From Patescibacteria group bacterium (GTDB taxonomy: Bacteria > Patescibacteriota > Patescibacteriia > GCA-002772895), in assembly GCA_018895765.1 (NCBI GenBank), contig JAHINX010000039.1, positions 1 to 6,185 of the forward strand: a stretch of 6,185 nucleotides of DNA. The letters are read 5' to 3'. Both the position numbers and the translations under genes were made by a program. The stretch's first letter is position 1. Every line of letters starts with the position of its first letter. Shown here in pieces: positions 1 to 6,055 of the stretch. The notes beneath the pieces are model-generated. The model did no database searches. It was not told the origin of the DNA and saw only the letters and a list, made by a program, of their open reading frames with translations.

Positions 1-194
1 CCGCAAGCCGAACGCAGTGAGGTGCGGTTAGGCTGCAACAAAAGATTCCAAGCGACTGTTTACCAAAAACACAGGTCCCTGCTAAACCGTAAGGTGATGT
101 ATAGGGGCTGATGCCTGGCCAGTGCCAGAACGTTAAGGAAGTGGGTCATCTCGATTTATCGGGAGAAGCTCGCGACCGAAGCGCTGGTGAACGC

Positions 195-260
<66 letters not shown>

Positions 261-416
261 TGGCATAACGACTTGGAAACTGTCTTGACGATGTACTCGG
301 CGAAATTTCAACACGAGTGAAGATGCTCTTTACCCGCGGCTGGACGAAAAGACCCCGTGAAGCTTTACTACAACTTGACATTGAGTTAGAATTCCGTATG
401 TTCAGAATAGGTGGGA

Positions 417-436
417 GGTTCGACGCAAGTCGAACC
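417..436 (+). other. Minimal H78 hairpin of the 23S rRNA L1 stalk
   Basis: GGUUCGAC (417-424), GCAA loop (425-428) and GUCGAACC (429-436) form a perfect 8-bp hairpin. It replaces E. coli helix 78 (about 2127-2161, 35 nt) with 20 nt. Flanking helix strands GATAGGTGGG-like (about 405-415) and ATACCACCC (446-454) are kept, so only the tip of the L1 stalk is reduced. Confidence 0.85.
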
Positions 437-780
437 GACAGTGAGATACCACCCTTGCGTTATTTTATCTCTAACCCGAGACCTTGAATCAGGTTTTGGG
501 GACAGTGTCTGGCGGGTAGTTTATCTGGGGCGGATGCCTCCCAAAAAGTAACGGAGGCGTTTACAAAGGTTGGCTTGGCCCGGATGGAAATCGGGTTCTA
601 AAGTGCAAACGCATAAGCCAGCTTTACTGGAACTCCTACAAGAGGACTAGTTGCGAAAGCAGAAGTTAGTGATCCGACCGTTCGTCATAGGACGGCGGAA
701 GCTCATCGGACAAAAGCTACTCCGGGGATAACAGGCTGATCCTTCCCGAGCGTCCACAGCGACGGAAGGGTTTGGCACCT

Positions 781-1082
781 TAACTTAAAATCGGGGTGCT
801 ATTTCGAGCAATCGAAATACCAAAAAATGGCTAATAACGGTGAACTCTTAGTAAAAGATATTTGCAGTGGTGTATTTTATGTAAATATTTATTTATTGAG
901 ACAATACCGTGGGAAGTCCGAAAATTTCGGACCCCGTAACGACTGATTCTCTGATTTATCAGAGATGAGATAGTAGGTACTCGATAATCGAGATGTAAAC
1001 TATTATCATACGCCATCTCCTATCACATGAATGATAGGATGAAGATATAGTCTAACGTTACTAGTAATAGTAAATACGACAG
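781..1082 (+). mobile_element. Group I intron 1 (ORF-less), at E. coli 23S site U2500/C2501
   Basis: A self-splicing group I intron of 302 nt. Boundaries are set by pairing. P1 joins exon GGCACCU (774-780) to the guide GGGUGCU (794-800), ending in the required U·G pair at U780·G794. P10 joins exon CGAU (1083-1086) to AUCG (790-793). The intron ends in G1082. The core follows in order: P2 801-807/812-818 with a GCAA loop; P3 AUGGC/GCCAU (827-831/1012-1016); P4 ACGGU/ACCGU (837-841/906-910); P6 with GUCCGAA/UUCGGAC (916-922/926-932); P7 GACU/AGUC (941-944/1049-1052); P7.1 948-954/959-965; P7.2 969-976/1000-1007; P8 1019-1025/1032-1038; P9 1058-1063/1068-1073 with a GUAA loop. Helices between P7 and P3 point to subgroup IA. 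It has no homing gene, so mobility would depend on reverse splicing or an enzyme supplied in trans. Confidence 0.95.
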
Positions 1083-1098
1083 CGATGTCGGCTCGTCG

Positions 1099-1129
<31 letters not shown>

Positions 1130-1142
1130 TGGCTGTTCGCCA

Positions 1143-1194
<52 letters not shown>

Positions 1195-1318
1195 CTATCC
1201 GCCGTGGGCGTCGAGATTTGAGAGAACCCTTCTCTAGTAAGAAATTGCTACTTCCACGAGTAATTGTGGTTGACAATTCGGCTAATAACGGTGAAATCTT
1301 ATAAATAATTCTGGTCTA

Positions 1319-1327
1319 TGTTATAAT
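1319..1327 (+). promoter_or_regulatory. Possible extended -10 promoter in the P5 loop of intron 2
   Basis: TGTTATAAT matches the extended -10 consensus (TGnTATAAT). It lies in the loop of P5, 38 bases before the endonuclease start, and would start transcription near 1334. No -35 is found at normal spacing. AT-rich intron loops produce such matches by chance, so this is tentative. Confidence 0.3.
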
Positions 1328-1364
1328 ATATGCTAGAGGACCTTAATTATTAAAAGACAATACC

Positions 1365-1841
1365 GTGGGAAGGCAAACTAAATTATCAAAAGAAGAAAAT
1401 TTTGCTTATATCGCAGGTTTTTTAGATGGCGATGGAAGCTTGATGGTACAGTTTAAGAAAAGAAATGATAGTAAAAAATTGAGAATAATGTTTACTATCT
1501 GTTTATATCAAGATTCTAGACACGATAAACCTTTGTATTGGATACAAAAGCGATTTAAAGTTGGATATATATCAAAGAGAAATGATAATATAACAGAATT
1601 AAGAATCAACGGCTATAAATCTGTTGGAAAAATTCTGAAAATATTACAAAGATATATTCGATTTAAGCATAAGCAAGTTTCTTTGATTCTTAAAGCTATA
1701 GAAATTTTAGAAAATACTAAATATAGTAGAGATACTTTATTGAAAGTTGCTAAAATTTCTGATGAAATAGCTAAAGAAAATTATTTTTCTTCACAGCGTA
1801 AGTATACTTATGACTATGTAAAAAAAATATTAGATAATTAG
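1365..1841 (+). CDS. LAGLIDADG homing endonuclease, I-CreI-like, encoded in intron 2
   Basis: A 158-residue single-motif LAGLIDADG protein, expected to act as a homodimer that cuts an intronless 23S gene and so spreads the intron by homing. The motif is at residues 15-26 (YIAGFLDGDGSL). Collinear similarity to I-CreI of the Chlamydomonas chloroplast (163 aa) continues through KVGYI (65-69) and FKHKQVSLILKAIE (100-113). By alignment the catalytic residues of I-CreI are kept: D20 is D23 here, Q47 is Q49 and K98 is K101, so the enzyme looks intact. The start is GTG at 1365. No ATG lies upstream in frame, and the first internal ATG falls after the motif. There is no clear ribosome-binding site. 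The start codon lies in the 3' strand of P4 and the stop in the P6 extension. The gene is more AT-rich than the surrounding rRNA. A maturase role is possible but not shown. Confidence 0.93.
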   Translation: MGRQTKLSKEENFAYIAGFLDGDGSLMVQFKKRNDSKKLRIMFTICLYQDSRHDKPLYWIQKRFKVGYISKRNDNITELRINGYKSVGKILKILQRYIRFKHKQVSLILKAIEILENTKYSRDTLLKVAKISDEIAKENYFSSQRKYTYDYVKKILDN

Positions 1842-2224
1842 CTTGTCCCCGTAACGACTGATCCCGAAAGGGAGAGATGAAAGGTAACCGATAATCGGAT
1901 AAACAAACTTTCATCATACGCCGACCCCTACTCCTTTTAAAGGACAAGAGGGTGAAGATATAGTCTGCGCCATTAGTGATAATGGAAATACGTGACGAGA
2001 GGACCGAGAAGGACGAACCTCTAGTGTGGGAGTTGTTCTGCCAAGGGCACAGCTTCGTAGCTAAGTTCGGCACGGATAAACGCTGAAAGCATATAAGCGT
2101 GAAGCCGTTCTCAAGATTAGATCTCATTTAGGTTCCAGAGAGACTATCTGGTTGATAGGCAGCAGGTGTAAGCGCAGTAATGCGTGTAGCCGAGCTGTAC
2201 TAATAAACCGAGCTCTTTTCCCTA

Positions 2225-2302
2225 TATTTGGCTTGAATCATGAAACACAAAAGGTGTATCATGAAATAGTCAATATGTTTAAGATTATTTGATTCTATTT
2301 TT
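2225..2302 (+). other. 23S-5S internal spacer, no tRNA
   Basis: A short AT-rich transcribed spacer. It holds an imperfect hairpin: ATGAAACAC (2240-2248) faces GTGTATCAT (2254-2262), with one A·A mismatch. This may be an RNase processing site. There is no tRNA cloverleaf and no ORF of note. Confidence 0.6.
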
Positions 2303-2449
<147 letters not shown>

Positions 2450-2454
2450 AGTCC

Positions 2455-2483
2455 TTGACTTTTTTATTTTTTTTAGATATAAT
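2455..2483 (+). promoter_or_regulatory. Sigma-70-type promoter for the 78-aa protein gene
   Basis: The -35 TTGACT (2455-2460) and -10 TATAAT (2478-2483) are separated by an optimal 17 bp, with a T-rich spacer. The expected transcription start is near 2490, and the ribosome-binding site AAGGAGAGAG follows at 2491-2500. It sits directly after the 5S T tract, which separates it from the rRNA transcript. Confidence 0.8.
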
Positions 2484-2502
2484 TTTATTAAAGGAGAGAG
2501 GA

Positions 2503-2739
2503 ATGGCAAAGCGGAAAATCGGCAATATTAAATATGAAGTTGATTATTTAGATGCTGGCAAGTGTGTGGTAACTTGTCCCTTGGAAACAAAAGCAGGGGA
2601 AGGTTTATCGGTTGCGGATTTTAACGCTATTTTAAAAAAAGAATTTAGGAGTATTCCGCGAAAAAATATTATTTTTTCTGTTGATAGCCGCTATTTATAT
2701 TTTGGTAATGATGATCTTTCTGATTCGCCCGATGCGTAA
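2503..2739 (+). CDS. Hypothetical protein, 78 aa
   Basis: A 78-residue protein that I do not recognise. The start is ATG at 2503, preceded by the strong ribosome-binding site AAGGAGAGAG (2491-2500). A TTG start at 2455 is ruled out because that TTG is part of the -35 box. The first dozen residues are basic (MAKRKIGNIKY) and the end is acidic (NDDLSDSPDA). Two cysteines (21 and 25) are spaced CxxxC, with no further pair to make a zinc site. There is no signal peptide or membrane segment. The pattern of short hydrophobic stretches (IKYEVDY, KCVVTC, NIIFSV, YLYFG) would suit a small soluble alpha/beta fold. It has its own promoter and terminator, so it is a single-gene unit between the rRNA operon and glmR. 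The good signals make it a real gene; function is unknown. Confidence 0.85.
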   Translation: MAKRKIGNIKYEVDYLDAGKCVVTCPLETKAGEGLSVADFNAILKKEFRSIPRKNIIFSVDSRYLYFGNDDLSDSPDA

Positions 2740-2760
2740 TACTAAATTAGGCCGGCATCC

Positions 2761-2790
2761 AAGCAGACAAATATGTCTGCTTCTTTTATT
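2761..2790 (+). terminator. Intrinsic terminator after the 78-aa protein gene
   Basis: AAGCAGACA (2761-2769) and TGTCTGCTT (2774-2782) form a perfect 9-bp stem with an AATA loop, followed by CTTTTATT. It lies 21 bases after the stop codon and insulates the next gene. Confidence 0.85.
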
Positions 2791-2817
2791 TGCCAAAAAC
2801 AGCTTTTTTATATAAAG

Positions 2818-2826
2818 TGATATAAT
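2818..2826 (+). promoter_or_regulatory. Extended -10 promoter for glmR-glmU
   Basis: TGATATAAT is a perfect extended -10 (TGnTATAAT). Transcription would start near 2832-2834, which places the 2828 ATG outside the message and favours ATG 2840 with a leader of only 6-8 bases. The only -35-like element, TTGCCA (2790-2795), is 25 bp away and too far. Confidence 0.55.
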
Positions 2827-2839
2827 AATGGTAAAGCTT

Positions 2840-3829
2840 ATGGATCAAGCAATAAAGAAAAAAATAGTTACAATAGGCGGGGGAACCGGCAATTTTACCG
2901 TGCTTTCCGGTTTGAAGAAATACGATATAGATATATCGGCTATTGTGAATATGGCTGATGATGGTGGATCGACAGGCGTGCTTCGGCATGAGCTCGGCGT
3001 TCTTCCCTCCGGCGATATCCGTCAATGTTTAGTCGCTCTTTCCGAAGCTCCCGAGGTATTACGTGATCTTTTTTTATACCGTTTTGGAATTGGCGGTTTG
3101 GCGGGACATAATTTTGGAAATATTTTTTTGGGTGCTTTGGAAAAGGTTACTAACCGTTTTGAAGACGCGGTTCTGGTTGCCGGAAAGATTTTAAATATCA
3201 AAGGAAAGGTCATACCCGTCACTGTCGAGCCAATGGTGCTTCTTGCGGAATATGAAAATGGAAAAACATTAAAAGGCCAAAGCAAAATTGCCAATTATAA
3301 AAAACATAAAATAAAAAAAGTTGTTTTGGAAAATGAAGTTCATACAAGTTATGAAGCTATTCAGGCCATTTTAGAGTCAGACTTAGTAGTGCTTACTCCG
3401 GGGGATCTCTATACGAGCCTGATCCCTAATTTTTTATCTTTTGGAATGACTGAGGCGTTAAGAAGAACAAAGGCAAAAATTGTTTATGTGGTTAATCTTA
3501 TGACAAAACGCGCAGAAACACATGCTTTTGGTGCATATAATTTTGTAGAAGAGGTGGAAAAATATCTGGGAGTGAATGTTATTGATTATGTTTTGGTAAA
3601 TACAGCCAGTCCTTCGGAAGAAATAGCTGATCTTTATAAAAAAGAAAATGAACATTTTGTAAGTCCTGATTTGGATAAAATCGGTAATACGCGTTATAAA
3701 ATAATAACCGGAGATTTGATAAGTCAGATTGTTTTTGAAAAAAATCCCGCTGATAAATTAAAAAGAAGTATCTTGCGCCATGATTCCGATAAGCTCGCGC
3801 GCGCGCTTTTGAATCTGGTGCTTTTATAA
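2840..3829 (+). CDS. glmR: GlmR/YvcK-family (CofD-like, UPF0052) protein
   Basis: A 329-residue protein of the YvcK/GlmR branch of the CofD-like family. In B. subtilis YvcK (GlmR) binds UDP-GlcNAc and controls carbon flow into cell-wall precursors through GlmS. It is cytosolic. Family motifs in order: GGGTGNF (13-19), MADDGGSTG (38-46), PSGDIRQCL (56-64), GHNFGN (89-94), PGDLYTSLIPN (187-197) and NLMT further on. Length and start match the family. Position 189 is Asp where B. subtilis has Ser (GPGSLYTS). ATG 2840 is chosen because the probable -10 box overlaps the alternative in-frame ATG at 2828; neither has a clear ribosome-binding site. It ends five bases before the GlmU-type gene and is probably co-transcribed with it. 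The family is certain; the exact regulatory target in this organism is not. Confidence 0.93.
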   Translation: MDQAIKKKIVTIGGGTGNFTVLSGLKKYDIDISAIVNMADDGGSTGVLRHELGVLPSGDIRQCLVALSEAPEVLRDLFLYRFGIGGLAGHNFGNIFLGALEKVTNRFEDAVLVAGKILNIKGKVIPVTVEPMVLLAEYENGKTLKGQSKIANYKKHKIKKVVLENEVHTSYEAIQAILESDLVVLTPGDLYTSLIPNFLSFGMTEALRRTKAKIVYVVNLMTKRAETHAFGAYNFVEEVEKYLGVNVIDYVLVNTASPSEEIADLYKKENEHFVSPDLDKIGNTRYKIITGDLISQIVFEKNPADKLKRSILRHDSDKLARALLNLVLL

Positions 3830-3834
3830 TAATT

Positions 3835-4581
3835 ATGCCATCTCAGACAAAAGTAATTATTCTTGCCGCAGGCAAAGGAAAAAGAATGGGAGGAGATATC
3901 CCAAAGGTTTTGATAGAGCTAAACAAAAAGCCACTCATTTCTTATCTTTTAAATTCTTTAAAACTTTCGCGAATAATGGGAAAACCAACGGTTATTGTCG
4001 GCTTCCGAGCTGATATGGTAAAAGAAGAGTTGAAAGATACGGTGGAATATGTATTTCAGGAAGAACAGCTGGGGACAGGGCATGCGGTAATGTGTGCCAA
4101 AGACAATATTGGAACGGCAGATAAAATTGTAGTTTTATATGGAGATATGCCAAATATAAAACCGGAAACTATAGATAATCTTTTAGAACTGCATAATAAT
4201 GAAAGGCCTGTTCTCACAATGATGACTATAAAAATTCCTAATTTTGAAAATGAATACGCCGGTTTTATGGGGTTTGGCAGAGTGATAAGGGGTGAAGACG
4301 GAAGTATTAAAAAAATAGTTGAACTTCGCGATGCAGATGAAAAAGAAAAAAAGGTTACAGAGCTTAACCCGAGTTTATTTTGTTTTAATTCTTCATGGAT
4401 ATTATCCAATTTATCAAAACTTACCAATAAAAATGCTCAAGAGGAATATTATTTGACTGATTTGGTGGGGCTGGCAATAGAACAGGGTCAAAAAATATCT
4501 TCTTTGGAAATCAGCCCGATGGAGTGTATTGGAGTAAATACACCGGAAGAATTAAAATTTGCAGAGCAGATTTTAATTTAG
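3835..4581 (+). CDS. glmU: GlmU-type UDP-GlcNAc pyrophosphorylase, uridylyltransferase domain only
   Basis: A 248-residue cytosolic nucleotidyltransferase, predicted to make UDP-GlcNAc from UTP and GlcNAc-1-phosphate. It matches the N-terminal domain of GlmU: LAAGKGKRM (10-18) is the nucleotide-binding loop, PKVL (23-26), QEEQLGTGHAV (75-85) recognises uracil and base, and YGDMP (102-106) has the metal-binding Asp104. NAQEEYYLTD lies in the sugar-binding part, and GVNTPEEL near the end includes the second metal-ligand Asn region. The C-terminal left-handed beta-helix acetyltransferase domain of normal GlmU (about 450 aa) is absent. GlcN-1-P acetylation must therefore come from a separate protein or a different route. 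The start ATG 3835 lies five bases after glmR, with no visible ribosome-binding site, so translational coupling is likely. A related sugar-phosphate nucleotidyltransferase is the alternative, but the EQLGTGHA and NAQ-EYYLTD motifs favour GlmU. Confidence 0.88.
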   Translation: MPSQTKVIILAAGKGKRMGGDIPKVLIELNKKPLISYLLNSLKLSRIMGKPTVIVGFRADMVKEELKDTVEYVFQEEQLGTGHAVMCAKDNIGTADKIVVLYGDMPNIKPETIDNLLELHNNERPVLTMMTIKIPNFENEYAGFMGFGRVIRGEDGSIKKIVELRDADEKEKKVTELNPSLFCFNSSWILSNLSKLTNKNAQEEYYLTDLVGLAIEQGQKISSLEISPMECIGVNTPEELKFAEQILI

Positions 4582-4587
4582 TATTAA

Positions 4588-4664
4588 GTATCATGTATTA
4601 TGCAATAGTGTGTCCCTGTGGGACACATTTATATTAAAGTTCCCCCATACATAATACTTGATAC
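4588..4664 (+). repeat. Nested inverted repeat with internal GC hairpin and 11-bp direct repeat
   Basis: An outer inverted repeat (4588-4602 with 4650-4664) pairs at 14 of 15 positions. Inside it lies a perfect 8-bp hairpin TGTGTCCC/GGGACACA (4609-4616/4620-4627) with a TGT loop, followed by TTTATATT. The 11-mer ATACATAATAC occurs twice (4647-4657, 4661-4671). It starts seven bases after the glmU stop. It may end or stabilise the glmR-glmU transcript, or be a dispersed palindromic repeat; the T tract is weak for a standard terminator. Confidence 0.7.
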
Positions 4665-4678
4665 ATAATACATTTCCT

Positions 4679-5971
4679 ATGCAGTATATTGCCGATTTAC
4701 ATATTCATTCAAAATATTCCCGCGCTTGTTCCAAGAGTTTAACCCCGGAAAATATTGCCAAGTGGTGTGAGAAAAAGGGTATAGACATTGTTTCTACTGC
4801 CGATTTTACTCATCCTGGGTGGTATCGTGAGTTACAAGAAAATTTAGAACCAGCCGAGAGGGGATTATATAAATTAAAAGGGTCAGAGAATGCGACCCGT
4901 TTTTTAGTTTCCACAGAAATTTCCTGTATTTATAAAAAAGGGGGCAAGTGCAGAAGGATCCATCTCTGCTTGTGGATGCCGTCACTAGAGACGGCTAAAA
5001 AATTTACCAAAGTATTGATTTCTAAAGGATGCAATGTTTCGTCTGACGGCAGACCGATTCTTGGAATTGACAGTGAAGAAATTTTAAAAATCGCAATGGA
5101 AATAACTCCCGATTCAATGGTTATTCCTGCTCATGCTTGGACGCCATGGTTTGCTGTTTTTGGTTCCATGTCCGGATTTGATTCTCTGGAAGAAGCATTT
5201 GGAGAAAATGCAAAATATATTTATGCCATTGAAACGGGACTTTCCAGCGATCCTGCGATGAACTGGCGCCTTTCACAGCTAGATGATATTATTTTGATTT
5301 CAAATTCTGACGCGCACAGTCTGGAAAAACTTGGACGCGAAGCAAATGTTTTTGAATTTAAAACACGTCCGGATTATTATGAAATTGTAAATACAATAAA
5401 GCATAAAGATCGTGAGAAATTTTTACATACAATAGAATTTTTTCCAGAAGAAGGGAAGTATCATTTTGACGGTCATCGCAATTGCAAAATTTTTTTAGAT
5501 CCGGAAGAAACAAAGAAAAATAGTTATCTTTGTCCTAAGTGTAAACGTCCTTTAACTATTGGAGTAACTCACCGCATCGAAACTTTAGCTGATAGACCAT
5601 CCTTCACTAAAGTTTCGGATGGCAAAAAAAAAGAGGATGTGGATAAAATTAAAGAAAAATTTGTTTCTTACAAATCAATTATTCCGTTACAAGAAATTAT
5701 TGCGGAGTGTTTTGGACAAGGAGTAAAAACTAAAAAAGTAGTTTCTTTATATGAAAAATTAATTTCTGAGTGTGGCTCTGAATTTAATATTTTACTTGAT
5801 AAAAATATTAATGAAATAAAAAAATGTGCTGGTGAAATTGTTGGTGAAGCAGTAGATAGAGTACGTAAAGGAAATATTTTTATTCGCCCGGGATATGATG
5901 GAGAATTTGGGGATATAAAAATTTTTAATTCTGATGAAAGAGAAAAAATAAAACAAGGTTCTTTTTTATAA
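4679..5971 (+). CDS. Endonuclease Q (EndoQ)-family PHP-domain DNA repair nuclease
   Basis: A 430-residue protein of the EndoQ family (often annotated TIGR00375 or, misleadingly, UvrD-like). In Pyrococcus and Bacillus pumilus EndoQ nicks DNA on the 5' side of uracil, hypoxanthine and abasic sites. The PHP metal-binding residues are visible: DLHIHS (6-11), D42 and H45 in TADFTH, E80 in STEIS, H95, H152 in PAHAWTPW, and NSDAHS (209-214). A zinc-finger region follows: HxxC (266-269) with CPKC (285-288), then LTIGVTHRIETLADR. The C-terminal part has the archaeal-like GSEFNILLD stretch and the IRPGYDGEFG ending. The start is ATG 4679. A TTG at 4658 would add seven residues but lies in the repeat, and family members begin just before DLH. 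No ribosome-binding site is seen. It is about 100 bases from glmU and may be a separate unit. The family is confident; the exact substrate range is inferred. Confidence 0.92.
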   Translation: MQYIADLHIHSKYSRACSKSLTPENIAKWCEKKGIDIVSTADFTHPGWYRELQENLEPAERGLYKLKGSENATRFLVSTEISCIYKKGGKCRRIHLCLWMPSLETAKKFTKVLISKGCNVSSDGRPILGIDSEEILKIAMEITPDSMVIPAHAWTPWFAVFGSMSGFDSLEEAFGENAKYIYAIETGLSSDPAMNWRLSQLDDIILISNSDAHSLEKLGREANVFEFKTRPDYYEIVNTIKHKDREKFLHTIEFFPEEGKYHFDGHRNCKIFLDPEETKKNSYLCPKCKRPLTIGVTHRIETLADRPSFTKVSDGKKKEDVDKIKEKFVSYKSIIPLQEIIAECFGQGVKTKKVVSLYEKLISECGSEFNILLDKNINEIKKCAGEIVGEAVDRVRKGNIFIRPGYDGEFGDIKIFNSDEREKIKQGSFL

Positions 5972-5994
5972 TTTTATACTAAAATTAGCTAAAA

Positions 5995-6040
5995 AATAAA
6001 AGCTTCCATGGAATTCCTTATGGAAGCTTTTATTGTATTT
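5995..6040. terminator. Bidirectional intrinsic terminator between convergent genes
   Basis: AATAAAAGCTTCCAT (5995-6009) and ATGGAAGCTTTTATT (6020-6034) form a perfect 15-bp stem with a 10-base loop. On the + strand it is followed by GTATTTTT. On the - strand it is followed by a run of six T (complement of 5991-5996). It serves both the EndoQ gene and the convergent gene ending at 6056. Confidence 0.85.
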
Positions 6041-6055
6041 TTGGGCTCAAGGTGC

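Larger units (their letters stand above)
1239..1994 (+). mobile_element. Group I intron 2 with homing endonuclease gene, at E. coli 23S site U2656/A2657
   Basis: A group I intron of 756 nt inside the sarcin-ricin loop. Exon 2 ends CTCTAGT (1238) and exon 3 starts ACGAGAGG (1995), restoring the universal loop. P1 is short: UAGU (1235-1238) with GCUA (1247-1250), including the U·G pair; no convincing P10 is seen. Other elements: P2 CCACGA/UUGUGG (1254-1259/1264-1269) with a GUAA loop; P3 UCGGC/GCCGA (1278-1282/1920-1924); P4 1288-1292/1362-1366; P5 with AAUAAUU/AAUUAUU (1304-1310/1345-1351); a P6 extension AAUUAUC/GAUAAUU (1381-1387/1833-1839) that holds the endonuclease gene; P7 1856-1859/1962-1965; P7.1 UCCC-GAAA-GGGA (1862-1873); P7.2 1876-1883/1908-1915; P9 CCAUUA-GUGA-UAAUGG (1970-1985). 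It ends in G1994. The core is closely similar to that of intron 1. Confidence 0.94.

Noticed and set aside
1270..1305. TTGACA (1270-1275) with TATAAA (1300-1305) as a promoter in intron 2
   Set aside because: The spacer is 24 bp, and both elements fall in or beside structured parts of the ribozyme (P2/P3 and P5).
2225..2302. Possible tRNA gene in the 23S-5S spacer
   Set aside because: The spacer is under 80 bases, lacks the T-loop GTTCGA motif and cannot form a cloverleaf.
2455..2502. TTG start at 2455 extending the 78-aa protein to 94 residues
   Set aside because: That TTG is the -35 box of a promoter with 17-bp spacing; ATG 2503 has a strong ribosome-binding site.
3022..4427. Minus-strand ORFs opposite glmR and glmU (3022-3294, 3458-3655, 4056-4427)
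   Set aside because: They are shadows of clear family-matching genes on the + strand, with no motifs of their own.
4658..4678. TTG start at 4658 for the EndoQ gene
   Set aside because: It lies inside the palindromic repeat, adds residues unlike the family, and ATG 4679 gives the usual N-terminus.
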